The translations under genes and the position numbers were made by a program. From RGIG9114 sp045592865 (lineage in GTDB: Bacteria; Bacillota; Clostridia; Oscillospirales; JAGBHD01), in contig JAZNVP010000022.1 in the NCBI GenBank assembly GCA_045592865.1, positions 1 to 44,504 of the forward strand: a stretch of DNA of 44,504 nucleotides, in the 5' to 3' direction. This document shows positions 32,820 through 40,294 of the stretch, one piece after another (position 1 is the first letter of the stretch; each line of letters starts with the position of its first letter). The notes under the pieces are model-generated. The model ran no database searches. It was not told where the DNA came from and saw only the letters and a program-made list of their open reading frames with translations.

Positions 32820-33842
32820 TTAATATCCGGAATTGGTTAAAACATCCTTGAGAACGTCAAAGTTTTCGAGGGTCATACCGGTTCCCTTTGCAACACAGTC
32901 CAAAGGATCTTCCGCAATTTTAACAGGCATACCTGTTTCGTGGGTGATAAGCTTATCAAGACCTCTGAGAAGCGCTCCGCCACCCGTTAAAACTATGCCG
33001 TAATCGATAATATCTGCTGCGAGTTCAGGGGGCGTCTTCTCAAGCGTTGCCTTGATAGCGTCGATTATCTGCATAAGCGACTCTTTAAGAGCCTCTCTTA
33101 TCTCACACGCTTCGATGCTGATGTTTATCGGAAGTCCGTCGATAAGGTTTCTACCCTTGATCTCCATGGTTCCTTCATCCTCATATTCCCAAGCAGAACC
33201 TATCTTTATCTTAATCTCCTCAGCGGTTCTCTCACCGATAAGGATATTATATTTTTTCTTAATGTAAGCAACGATACTTCTGTCGAACTCGTCACCTGCA
33301 ACGCGAACCGAACGGGATGCAACTATGCCGCCGAGCGAAATAACCGCAACCTCACTTGTTCCGCCGCCGATATCAACGACCATGCTTCCAACAGCTTCCG
33401 AAACCTGAAGTCCTGCACCGATTGCTGCCGCCATCGGCTCTTCAATGATCTCAACGTGCTTGGCACCTGCTCTCTCAGCCGCCTCGCCAACCGCTCTTCT
33501 CTCAACGGCGGTAACACCGTAGGGAATGCAGATTATGACTCTGGGGCGGGAGAAGAAGGTGTTTCCGAGAACCTTCTTTAAGAATATCTGAAGCATGCTC
33601 GCTGTGATATCGAAGTCTGCGATAACGCCGTCCTTTAAAGGCTTTATTGCAACGATAGAACCGGGAGTTCTTCCGATAACCTCTTTTGCCTCGTGACCCA
33701 CAAATCTGACTATACCTGTTTTCTTCTCAACGGCAACAACCGAGGGCTCTCTCATAATAATGCCCTTGTCCTTCATAAAAACGAGGGTGTTAGCCGTTCC
33801 GAGATCTATTCCTATATCCTTCGTAAAAGAAAACCATTTCAT
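32820..33842 (-). CDS. mreB: Rod-shape determining protein MreB
   Basis: This 340-residue bacterial actin polymerises at the membrane and steers lateral wall synthesis. The nucleotide motifs are present: GIDLGTANTLVF, VVDIGGGTSEVAV and LTGGGALLRGLD. The N terminus MKWFSF is the short membrane-binding segment. The length is normal. It is the first gene of mreB-mreC-unknown-mreD-mrdA-aroK, with a tandem promoter region and a multi-hairpin element upstream. Ribosome site AAGGAAGG. Confidence 0.97.
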   Translation of the reverse strand: MKWFSFTKDIGIDLGTANTLVFMKDKGIIMREPSVVAVEKKTGIVRFVGHEAKEVIGRTPGSIVAIKPLKDGVIADFDITASMLQIFLKKVLGNTFFSRPRVIICIPYGVTAVERRAVGEAAERAGAKHVEIIEEPMAAAIGAGLQVSEAVGSMVVDIGGGTSEVAVISLGGIVASRSVRVAGDEFDRSIVAYIKKKYNILIGERTAEEIKIKIGSAWEYEDEGTMEIKGRNLIDGLPINISIEACEIREALKESLMQIIDAIKATLEKTPPELAADIIDYGIVLTGGGALLRGLDKLITHETGMPVKIAEDPLDCVAKGTGMTLENFDVLKDVLTNSGY

Positions 33843-33879
33843 TTTTAATGCCTTCCTTCCTTAATTTTTCTAATACAAC

Positions 33880-33890
33880 GTTATTATAAC
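33880..33890 (-). promoter_or_regulatory. Proximal mreB promoter (extended -10)
   Basis: On minus this reads GTTATAATAAC, preceded by TGT, giving an extended -10 (TGTTATAAT) about 40 bases before mreB. No good -35 is seen. The same 11 bases recur at 34027-34037 in the same orientation. Confidence 0.5.
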
Positions 33891-33903
33891 ACAAACCAAA
33901 AGC

Positions 33904-34026
33904 AGACGCTTCCCTGTGCGTCAGCACTCCCGTGTCGCAACACGGGGTTTTAATGTTTTTAAACAAAGGCGATAGCCTTCAGGTGCCGTTCGGCACCATA
34001 GCGGCGCTTTTCTGCCGCTGTTTAAA
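33904..34026 (-). ncRNA. Candidate structured RNA (multi-hairpin element) upstream of mreB
   Basis: No coding frame is apparent, but at least five strict stem-loops are packed into about 120 bases. A four-way junction is closed by TTTAAAC/GTTTAAA (33958-33964 with 34020-34026). It holds hairpins AAGGC/GCCTT (33966-33979), GGTGCC/GGCACC (33982-33997) and AGCGGC/GCCGCT (34000-34019). Then come CCCGTGT/ACACGGG (33929-33946) and GACGC/GCGTC (33905-33922). A minus promoter ends just before it, so it would be the leader of the mreB transcript or a separate RNA. The predicted +1 falls inside the first closing strand, so that stem may be shorter. It matches no RNA family I recognise; a palindromic repeat element is the alternative. 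Confidence 0.5.
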
Positions 34027-34058
34027 GTTATTATAACCCAACTATTAAAAAAACTCAA
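34027..34058 (-). promoter_or_regulatory. Distal promoter upstream of the structured element
   Basis: On minus: TTGAGT at 34058-34053, a 17-bp spacer, and TATAAT at 34035-34030. Transcription would start near 34023 and run through the hairpin element into mreB. An A/T-only hairpin with a T run (34049-34067) overlaps the -35 and may end the pepP transcript weakly. Confidence 0.6.
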
Positions 34059-34080
34059 CAAGTTTTTGAAATTTTCCGCA

Positions 34081-35151
34081 TTATAATATTATAAGTTCTT
34101 TAGGACTGTGTGTGAGATTTATGCAACCGTTTTCGGTAACGTAAACGTAGTCCTCGATTCTGACGCCGAAACGGTTTTCAAGGTAAATTCCGGGCTCAAC
34201 CGTCATAACCATGCCGGGTTTTAAAACGGTCGTGTCGGTGGTGTTAAACCTCGGGTTTTCGTGGATTTTAATTCCAACGCTGTGACCAAGCCCGTGACCG
34301 AAGCAGCCTTCATAGCCTTCGCCGTTTATTATGTCTCTCGCAATCTTGTCAACGTCGCGGCAGACAAGCCCTGCTTTAACCTCTTTCAGCGCTGCCTCTT
34401 GCGCACGAAGAACTATATCGTAAACACGTCTCTGCTCGTCGCTAACAGAACCAACCGCAACGGTTCTCGTCATATCCGAAAGATAACCCTGAACGTTTGC
34501 GCCGAAATCAAGCGTAACAAAATCGCCCTTTTCTATAACCTTGTCGGAGGGAACTCCGTGAGGAAGAGAACTGTTCTTGCCCGAAACAACTATAAAGTCA
34601 AAAGCAACCCCTTCGCTTCCGCGGGAACGCATAAACATCTCCATATCAAGCATGATCTCTTTCTCGGTCTTTCCGGGCTGGATCTTCCCGAGAATATAAG
34701 AGAAGGTCTCGTCGGTAAGCTTCTGAGCCTTTTTCATTAATTCGAGTTCCTCTTCTGTTTTTATCATCCTCATTTCTTCGGTTATGCGGTCAAATTTATC
34801 ATCCGATAAAATCTCAACACCCGAAAGAGCCGCCGAAAGAGTTTTGTGTCTCTGAATCGAGGTCTCATCCGCCTCAACGTAAAGCTTCTTAACCCCGTAT
34901 TTTTCGCAAAGCTCAAGAATTTCACTGTCGCGGCGGTCGCTTAAAACCACCTCGCAGCTCTTAACCACAGCTTTCGCCGCCTCATAATAACGGAAATCTA
35001 TAAGAAGAACCGCCGCCTCATTTGTTATAAAAACAACACCCGCAGTCGACTCAAAGCCTGTGAAATAAAAGCGGTTATGCGGCGCGACGACAAGAAAAGC
35101 TTCTCCCTTTTCTAAATTCCTTTTTATATTTTCAACTCTTTTTAACGTCAT
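34081..35151 (-). CDS. pepP: Xaa-Pro aminopeptidase, M24B family
   Basis: This 356-residue metallopeptidase removes N-terminal residues linked to proline. The N-terminal creatinase-like domain (about residues 1-125) is followed by the pita-bread domain. Metal ligands are visible: DFGANVQGYLSDMTRT (two Asp), GHGLGHSVG (His), VEPGIYL (Glu) and VRIEDYV (Glu). The short length fits the PepQ/PepP-like cytoplasmic form of Firmicutes; Xaa-Pro dipeptidase activity cannot be excluded. The start is ATG 35151, with AAAGGATG about 6 bases upstream; an ATG at 35160 is part of that site. The gene stands alone. Confidence 0.92.
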   Translation of the reverse strand: MTLKRVENIKRNLEKGEAFLVVAPHNRFYFTGFESTAGVVFITNEAAVLLIDFRYYEAAKAVVKSCEVVLSDRRDSEILELCEKYGVKKLYVEADETSIQRHKTLSAALSGVEILSDDKFDRITEEMRMIKTEEELELMKKAQKLTDETFSYILGKIQPGKTEKEIMLDMEMFMRSRGSEGVAFDFIVVSGKNSSLPHGVPSDKVIEKGDFVTLDFGANVQGYLSDMTRTVAVGSVSDEQRRVYDIVLRAQEAALKEVKAGLVCRDVDKIARDIINGEGYEGCFGHGLGHSVGIKIHENPRFNTTDTTVLKPGMVMTVEPGIYLENRFGVRIEDYVYVTENGCINLTHSPKELIIL

Positions 35152-35182
35152 AAAAAACATCCTTTCAAGGTTTATCTTGTTA

Positions 35183-35211
35183 ATTTTACCACGATTCCTT
35201 CATCTTTTCAA
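35183..35211 (-). promoter_or_regulatory. Promoter of pepP
   Basis: On minus: TTGAAA at 35211-35206, a 17-bp spacer, and TAAAAT at 35188-35183. Confidence 0.65.
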
Positions 35212-35217
35212 CTAAAA

Positions 35218-35243
35218 AGTGCGGCAGGAGTTCCTGCCGCACT
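35218..35243 (-). terminator. Terminator of the rpmH-jag operon
   Basis: A perfect 12-bp stem, AGTGCGGCAGGA with TCCTGCCGCACT, has a 2-base top and a T run on minus, just after the jag stop. Confidence 0.92.
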
Positions 35244-35250
35244 AACTTTT

Positions 35251-36141
35251 TTATTCGAATTCATCAAGAAGCGAGAAATAAGCACTGTCGTCACTGTGAT
35301 TTCCGGTGCTTACAGGAGACGGCTCTCTTCTCTGCGAAGCCGGCCTCTGATATCCTCTGGAACCTCTTTTTCCGCCCGAAGAACGCTGAGGACGGGGGTT
35401 ATCCGAAAGAATAACGACCTTTCTCTCGGGCTCTTCGCCGAACGATTTAGAGGTAACGCCCTCAATAGTTGCCGCTGCAGAGTGAATAATTCTTCTCTCG
35501 TAAGCGCTCATGGGCTCAAAGGTGTGCTTTCTGCCACTTGCCGCAACGTTCTTTGCAACCTTTATTGCCAGTTCTTCAAGGGTCTTTCTTCTTTTCTCTC
35601 TGTAGTCTCCGCTGTTAACCGAAACCCTTAAATATCCCTCGTCTTTTTTGTTTGCCGCAAGAGATGTTAATGTCTGGATAGCGTCAAGAGTTTCGCCTCT
35701 TTTTCCGATGATAACGCCAACGCTCTCACCGTCAACCGAAATTTTAAGTCCCGATTTTGTGTATTTATGGGTTACGGTGATATCATCAAGGCCTAACTCG
35801 TTAATAATGCTCTTAAGATAAGAAACAGCGGTCTCAATTTTTGCCTTAGCCGCGTCATCGGGCTCGATTTCGGCTTCGGGCTCCAATGTAGCCTCTTCTA
35901 CAACCGGCTTTTCTTCTTTAGCCTTCTTCTCATCCTTTTTCTCTTCTTTTTTCTCTTCTTTTTTAGGTTCTGCTTCGGGTTCTTCAACGTAAACCCTTAC
36001 CTTGCAGGGTTTTCCGAACAAACCCTTTTTACCTGCTTCAAGAACCTCAACCTCAACGGCTTCTCTGGGAAGTCCGAGTTCAGCACACGCTTTATCGATA
36101 GCTTCGTCGAAGTCTTTTGCAGTTGCAATAGCCTCTCTCAT
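35251..36141 (-). CDS. jag: RNA-binding protein Jag (SpoIIIJ-associated), KH-R3H type
   Basis: This 296-residue protein has a Jag-N domain (about residues 1-52; KKGLFGKPCKVRVYV). A highly charged Lys/Glu linker (about 55-95) follows, then a KH domain with VIIGKRGETLDAIQ (about 138-155), an R3H domain (MSAYERRIIHSAAA, about 215-260), and an Arg/Ser/Gly-rich tail. Jag/KhpB proteins bind RNA, often with KhpA, and influence cell length and wall synthesis. It lies downstream of yidC in the conserved rpmH-rnpA-yidD-yidC-jag order, 15 bases after yidC. Ribosome site GGAGGAG. Confidence 0.95.
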   Translation of the reverse strand: MREAIATAKDFDEAIDKACAELGLPREAVEVEVLEAGKKGLFGKPCKVRVYVEEPEAEPKKEEKKEEKKDEKKAKEEKPVVEEATLEPEAEIEPDDAAKAKIETAVSYLKSIINELGLDDITVTHKYTKSGLKISVDGESVGVIIGKRGETLDAIQTLTSLAANKKDEGYLRVSVNSGDYREKRRKTLEELAIKVAKNVAASGRKHTFEPMSAYERRIIHSAAATIEGVTSKSFGEEPERKVVILSDNPRPQRSSGGKRGSRGYQRPASQRREPSPVSTGNHSDDSAYFSLLDEFE

Positions 36142-36156
36142 TTTTTCTCCTCCAAC

Positions 36157-37275
36157 TTATTTTAGGTCTTCATCCTTAACGGGCGCAAAAATCTCTCCGT
36201 ATTTCTCGGCATCGCGACGCCTTGCCTCTTCAAGCTTTCTGCGATTTTCCTCGAGGAGCCTTTTCTCCTCTTCGGCTTCTTCAGGGGTCAATTCCTTCTT
36301 TTCCTCTTCCGCCTCTTTGCGTCTCTCTTCAACAAATCTTTTCCGAGCCTCAGCCTGTTTTTCTTTATCGGCTTTGATCTTCTCTTTTCTCTTTGCCTGT
36401 TCTGCCTCAACCTGAGCTCTCATCTTCTCAGGGTTATAGAACCTGTGAAGAAGAACCGACTGCAAAGCACCAACAAGGCTTGAGATTATCCAATAGAAGC
36501 CAATACCGCTGGGAAGTCTCATAGCGAAGAAGAAGGTCATAACGGGCATAAGAAGCATCATTACCTTACCCGAACCGCCCATCGCACTCTGTCCGTCGGG
36601 GGTCTTCATCATCTTCATCGAAACAAAACTTGCAAGCATACCCGAAAGGGCTGCAAAAATCGGAATAAGAATAAGCAGACTTGTATATGAAGGAATAGCA
36701 GAAAAATCTATCCCCAAAAATGCATTGTCAAAGCCTCTGATAGCCTCTGCTGCCGCAGGATCAAATGCAGTTGCTTTCGAAATAAACTCTGCCGCTTTAT
36801 CTCCGTTTAATGCCGAAAGGATTTTGAGCTCTTCGTAAGCCGCAAGTTTCGAACTCGCATCAACAAAGCCCCCTGCTATCTCTGCAAGACCCTTGATGGT
36901 TTCGGTCGAGAAACGAAGAATGTGGGTTAAGGGTCTGTAAACAACACCGATAACGCCGAGAAGAACAGGGAAGGTTATAAGGGTGGGAAGACAGCCTGAC
37001 ATGGGGTTGTATCCCTCTTCCTGATAAAGCTTCTGAAGCTCCGCGTTCATTTTCTCCTGATTTTTTGCATACCTCTTCTGAATAGCATCCATCTTCGGCT
37101 TAAAATATGCCATCTTAGCCGAATTCTTCTGCTGCTTTATCGAAAGAGGTAAAAACAAAAGCTTGGTTATAACAGTAAACACGATAAGCGCAATGCCGTA
37201 ATTCTTAATAACCTCATAGCAAAGCCACATTATCCATCCGAAAGGCACTGCGAAAATTTCAAAAATACCTGACAT
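36157..37275 (-). CDS. yidC: Membrane protein insertase YidC
   Basis: This 372-residue YidC/Oxa1 insertase has helices near residues 15-45, 95-112, 195-220 and 238-275. The hydrophilic-groove Arg/Lys-rich loop follows the first core helix (LSIKQQKNSAKM). The C-terminal tail (about 290-372) is a long Lys/Glu/Arg-rich coil, much longer than in Bacillus SpoIIIJ, and probably binds ribosomes. An insert between helices (about 115-190) holds Ala-rich helices. The N terminus lacks a lipobox. It inserts membrane proteins with or without SecYEG. Tight operon with yidD upstream (6 bases) and jag downstream. Confidence 0.95.
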   Translation of the reverse strand: MSGIFEIFAVPFGWIMWLCYEVIKNYGIALIVFTVITKLLFLPLSIKQQKNSAKMAYFKPKMDAIQKRYAKNQEKMNAELQKLYQEEGYNPMSGCLPTLITFPVLLGVIGVVYRPLTHILRFSTETIKGLAEIAGGFVDASSKLAAYEELKILSALNGDKAAEFISKATAFDPAAAEAIRGFDNAFLGIDFSAIPSYTSLLILIPIFAALSGMLASFVSMKMMKTPDGQSAMGGSGKVMMLLMPVMTFFFAMRLPSGIGFYWIISSLVGALQSVLLHRFYNPEKMRAQVEAEQAKRKEKIKADKEKQAEARKRFVEERRKEAEEEKKELTPEEAEEEKRLLEENRRKLEEARRRDAEKYGEIFAPVKDEDLK

Positions 37276-37281
37276 AACGTT

Positions 37282-37518
37282 TTACTTTCCTTTCCTTTTG
37301 GGGTAAACCTCGGGAACCGGGTCATACCCGCCTTTATGATAAGGATTACAACGAATAATCCGTTTAACCGCAAGTTTAGATCCCCTTAACGCCCCGTGCT
37401 TTTCCACCGCCTCTAAGGCATAAGCAGAGCAGGTCGGATAAAACCTGCAACACGGTTTTTTAAGAGGTGAAATAAATCTTCTGTAAAAAGATATAAGCGC
37501 CAAAACAATTCGTTTCAT
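37282..37518 (-). CDS. yidD: Membrane protein insertion efficiency factor YidD
   Basis: This 78-residue protein has the conserved cysteine pattern and blocks of the family: ISPLKKPCCRFYPTCSAYALEAVEKHG and CNPYHKGGYDPVP, here in a typical-length form. It sits at the membrane beside YidC. Its ATG overlaps the rnpA stop (ATATGA), indicating translational coupling; no good separate ribosome site is visible. Confidence 0.95.
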   Translation of the reverse strand: MKRIVLALISFYRRFISPLKKPCCRFYPTCSAYALEAVEKHGALRGSKLAVKRIIRCNPYHKGGYDPVPEVYPKRKGK

Positions 37519-37841
37519 ATAACTTCAAGTTTTTTAAGACATTTTAACATGTCCTCTTTCACCCTGCACATCTTCTTCAGGTGAATGCCGCTTCTGGCAA
37601 CAAAGATAAAGTCGGTTTTTCTTTTTATCTGGTTCTCTTTAAGAATTTCGCGAAAGGCGGCGCGTAAAAGTCTTTTCGCGCGGTTTCTCTGAACCGCACC
37701 GCCAACCTTTTTCCCCGCAACAACGGCAAACCTGCCTTCATATCTGCTTCTCAGAGAGTAAGCGACCAAAGTTGAGGCAGGCGCGCTTTTGCCTTTATGA
37801 AAAATTCTTAAAAAATCACGGTTCTGTTTTATTATTTCCAA
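37515..37841 (-). CDS. rnpA: Ribonuclease P protein component
   Basis: This 108-residue basic protein binds the catalytic RNase P RNA and helps recognise pre-tRNA leaders. The RNR motif (VQRNRAKRLLRAAFRE, about residues 51-66) is intact, and the first strand (NRDFLRIFHKGK) is typical. The start is TTG 37841, 7 bases after AGAGGTG. It overlaps yidD by 4 bases and follows rpmH after a weak hairpin. Confidence 0.95.
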   Translation of the reverse strand: MEIIKQNRDFLRIFHKGKSAPASTLVAYSLRSRYEGRFAVVAGKKVGGAVQRNRAKRLLRAAFREILKENQIKRKTDFIFVARSGIHLKKMCRVKEDMLKCLKKLEVI

Positions 37842-37854
37842 AAAAACACACCTC

Positions 37855-37884
37855 TAAAAAAGAAAGACCACAATAAATGTGGCC
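37855..37884 (-). terminator. Attenuating hairpin between rpmH and rnpA
   Basis: On minus, GGCCACA (37884-37878) pairs with TGTGGTC (37872-37866, one G-T pair) and TTTCTTTTTT follows. Partial termination here would keep rpmH mRNA above rnpA, a usual feature of this operon. Confidence 0.65.
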
Positions 37885-37892
37885 GCTTTTTA

Positions 37893-38027
37893 TCAGTAGG
37901 TTAAAACCTTTCTGCCTTTTGCTCTTCTGCGAGCCAAAACCTTTCTACCGTTCTTGGTAGCCATTCTCTTTCTAAAACCGTGCTCTTTTTTTCTCTGACG
38001 CTTTTTCGGTTGATAAGTCTGTAACAT
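37893..38027 (-). CDS. rpmH: 50S ribosomal protein L34
   Basis: This 44-residue, very basic protein begins MLQTYQPKKRQRKKEHGFRK and ends GRKVLTY, matching the family length and sequence almost fully (GFRKRMATKNGRKVLARRR). It is a late-assembly protein of the large ribosomal subunit. It is the first gene of the rpmH-rnpA-yidD-yidC-jag operon. Ribosome site AAGGAGG. In many Firmicutes dnaA and the origin lie next to rpmH; here the neighbour is a carboxypeptidase gene, with no DnaA boxes in the gap. Confidence 0.98.
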   Translation of the reverse strand: MLQTYQPKKRQRKKEHGFRKRMATKNGRKVLARRRAKGRKVLTY

Positions 38028-38057
38028 TATTCAGCCCTCCTTAATTACAAGATTACA

Positions 38058-38114
38058 GATTGTCGGACAATCCTACGAGGATATATTATATATCACAACA
38101 CCCCGTTATGTCAA
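38058..38114 (-). promoter_or_regulatory. rpmH promoter and leader palindrome
   Basis: On minus: TTGACA at 38114-38109, an 18-bp spacer, and TATAAT at 38090-38085. The leader contains GATTGTC-G-GACAATC (38058-38072), a near-perfect palindrome that could form a short hairpin or be a regulatory site. Confidence 0.7.
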
Positions 38115-38120
38115 GCAAAA

Positions 38121-39233
38121 TTATTCGAGTTTGAAAATTTTGCAAAAAAAATCTATAAGCCTTTTAAATAAGGACGGAGCCTTTTCTTTTGCCTTTATAT
38201 CCTCTCCCGCGGTTATGGGTGCACTGTAGATCTCCTTATCCCCCGAAAAGTATGAAACCGAGCCTATCTTATCGCCCTTTTTGACGGGAGCATAGACCCC
38301 CTCGGGAAGAAAAACCTTTTTTATGGGTTCTTCTCCCGAAAAGTAAAACCTTTCCTCTGCCGAAAAGGCCTTTAAATTCTCTTTATCTCCCCCGTAAACC
38401 CTTAAAGAAAATTCTTCTCTCGGGCAAGTCTTTTCCTTTAACAGAGAAAAACCGTAATCGTAAAGTTTTTGATGCTCTTCCCAATCGTTAGAAGCCTTGA
38501 GAGTCACCGCTATGAGCACCACGCCCTCTCTTTCACAGGCAGAAACAAGACACCTTCCCGCCTTTCTGGTGTATCCCGTTTTTATACCTATATACCCGTC
38601 CCCCATCGTGAGCAGCTTGTTGTGATTATAAAGGGTCCTCCGATATGGCGGAGAACCGTAGGAGATCGTTATGCTTTTAGAGGAACAGACCGATCTGAAA
38701 AGAGGATTTTCGAGAGAAGCGGCACCGAGAAGCGCCATGTCGTAAGCCGTGCTGTAATGCTCTTCGTGGTGAAGTCCCGAAGGGGTAACGAAATTGGTGT
38801 TTTTCATACCGATTTCTTTAGCCCTCTCGTTCATAAGGTCGGAAAACGCCGAAAGACTCCCCGATATTCTTTTTGCCGCTTCATTAGCCGCATCGTTTCC
38901 CGAAGAAAGAAGCATTCCGACAATAAGGTCGTAACAAGACACCCTATCCCCCTCTTTAAGACCCATAGAGGTTCCCTCAACCTTGATCGCCTCGGGAGAC
39001 ACGGGGGTGTCCTCGTATAGATTTTCCGTCTCTGAAGCAAGAAGTGCCGTCATAATTTTGGTTGTGCTCGCAACGGGCAGTTTCTCGTTTTCGTTTTTGC
39101 CCCAGATTATTTCTCCTCCAACGTTTATAAGCACCGCCGACGAAGCCGTAACGTCAAACTCTTCGGCGCTCACCCTTGGAAAAACCGAGAAAATGAACAC
39201 AAGTATGAGTGTAATAGAAACCGCCCTTTTCAA
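38121..39233 (-). CDS. dacF: D-alanyl-D-alanine carboxypeptidase (DacA/DacF type)
   Basis: This 370-residue low-molecular-weight penicillin-binding protein trims the terminal D-Ala of peptidoglycan stem peptides. It has a signal peptide (about residues 1-23), the active-site ASTTKIMTA (SxxK), SSGNDAA (SxN) and IKTGYTRKA (KTG). A C-terminal beta domain (about 255-345) and an amphipathic tail (SLFKRLIDFFCKIFKLE) would anchor it to the outer membrane face. DacF versus DacA cannot be settled by sequence alone. The start is set at TTG 39233, about 7 bases after AAGGGGG. An ATG at 39239 is only one base from that site and is less likely. Confidence 0.9.
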   Translation of the reverse strand: MKRAVSITLILVFIFSVFPRVSAEEFDVTASSAVLINVGGEIIWGKNENEKLPVASTTKIMTALLASETENLYEDTPVSPEAIKVEGTSMGLKEGDRVSCYDLIVGMLLSSGNDAANEAAKRISGSLSAFSDLMNERAKEIGMKNTNFVTPSGLHHEEHYSTAYDMALLGAASLENPLFRSVCSSKSITISYGSPPYRRTLYNHNKLLTMGDGYIGIKTGYTRKAGRCLVSACEREGVVLIAVTLKASNDWEEHQKLYDYGFSLLKEKTCPREEFSLRVYGGDKENLKAFSAEERFYFSGEEPIKKVFLPEGVYAPVKKGDKIGSVSYFSGDKEIYSAPITAGEDIKAKEKAPSLFKRLIDFFCKIFKLE

Positions 39234-39279
39234 ACTCATTCCCCCTTAAGTTTATGTAAGATTATATTCTTTCAGGGGC

Positions 39280-40176
39280 CTATTTATGTTTTTCTTTCCT
39301 TCTGAGTTCCTTGATAACCGCCGAAAGCCTTATAAAATTTTCTTCCCCGAGCCGATAAAGAGGAAGTCTCGTCTCTCCAACCTTTTCCCCCAATATGTTC
39401 ATTGCCGCTTTAACGGGTATCGGGTTCACCTCGCAGAAAAGCGTTTTTATAAGTTTAAAATATTTAAGTTGAATGTCCGCAGCACCAAAAACGTCTCCCG
39501 AAAAAACTTTTTCGCAAATATATTGAATTTCTTTAGGAATTATATTAGCCGCAACCGAAATGACCCCTTTCCCTCCAAGCGAAAGCACGGGAAGTATCTG
39601 CCCGTCGTTTCCCGAATATAGAGAAAAGTCTTTCGAGCAGCTTGATAGAATAGCCGCCGTTTTCTCAATATCAGATGACGCCTCTTTTATACCTATTATA
39701 TTAGGGTGCAAACTCAGTTCTTTAACCGCAGAAACGGGAATATCGTAGCCCGTTCGCGAGGGAACGTTATAAATAATAACGGGAACGGGAGAATTTTCGG
39801 CAATAACCTCAAAATGCCGAAGCACCCCACCCGTATTGGTCTTGTTGTAAAATGGCGTAAGTTGTAAAACCGCGTCGGCACCTACCGATGCCGCTATCCT
39901 TCCCTTTTCAACCGACCGAAGCGTGTTGTTGCTCCCCGCCCCGACAAGAAGCGGGACTCGTGTGTCCGTCCCCTTTTTCGCCTCTTTAATTATCTTCTTA
40001 AACTCCCCGTCGGTAAGGGTCGAGCCCTCGCCCGTCGTTCCGCAGACCAAAACAGCCTTGGTTCCCGCTTCTATCTGCCTTTCTATAAGCTCTCTGAGTT
40101 TTATGAAGTTTACTCCCCCGTCTTCCTTAAACGGAGTTATAAGCGCCACCGCACTCCCTTTAAAAAGTTCTCTCAA
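39280..40176 (-). CDS. dapA: 4-hydroxy-tetrahydrodipicolinate synthase
   Basis: This 298-residue aldolase condenses pyruvate with aspartate semialdehyde, the first step to diaminopimelate and lysine. Conserved: GTTGEGSTL, YNVPSRTG with the catalytic Tyr, and the Schiff-base Lys in GIKEASSD, then SGNDGQILP. The start is TTG 40176, 6 bases after GGGGAGGG. It is divergent from queA and lies 40 bases upstream of the dacF gene on the same strand, a reasonable wall-precursor pairing. Confidence 0.96.
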   Translation of the reverse strand: MRELFKGSAVALITPFKEDGGVNFIKLRELIERQIEAGTKAVLVCGTTGEGSTLTDGEFKKIIKEAKKGTDTRVPLLVGAGSNNTLRSVEKGRIAASVGADAVLQLTPFYNKTNTGGVLRHFEVIAENSPVPVIIYNVPSRTGYDIPVSAVKELSLHPNIIGIKEASSDIEKTAAILSSCSKDFSLYSGNDGQILPVLSLGGKGVISVAANIIPKEIQYICEKVFSGDVFGAADIQLKYFKLIKTLFCEVNPIPVKAAMNILGEKVGETRLPLYRLGEENFIRLSAVIKELRRKEKHK

Positions 40177-40239
40177 TATTATCCCTCCCCGAAAATCTTT
40201 AAAACATTATATTCAATTTTCATAAATAGGTGATTATTC

Positions 40240-40268
40240 TTGCCTTTTGTGAAATTTTGACATATAAT
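40240..40268 (+). promoter_or_regulatory. Promoter of queA
   Basis: TTGCCT at 40240-40245, a 17-bp spacer, and TATAAT at 40263-40268, about 26 bases before the start. No preQ1 riboswitch is seen in this short leader. Confidence 0.7.
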
Positions 40269-40294
40269 ATGTAAAAAACCCATGGGGGACGAAA

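Noticed and set aside
33918..33950. A GACGCACAGGG stretch on minus resembling part of a cyclic-di-GMP-I riboswitch
   Set aside because: Only a few bases match; the tetraloop-receptor hairpin and the ligand-binding core are missing.
33958..34026. A cloverleaf-like shape with a 7-bp closing stem upstream of mreB, resembling a tRNA
   Set aside because: The middle hairpin has a 4-base loop, not a 7-base anticodon loop. No TTC-type T-loop or CCA end is present, and the stem sizes do not fit a tRNA.
38028..38120. Replication origin next to rpmH
   Set aside because: No TTATCCACA-like boxes or AT-rich 13-mers are found, and dnaA is not adjacent.
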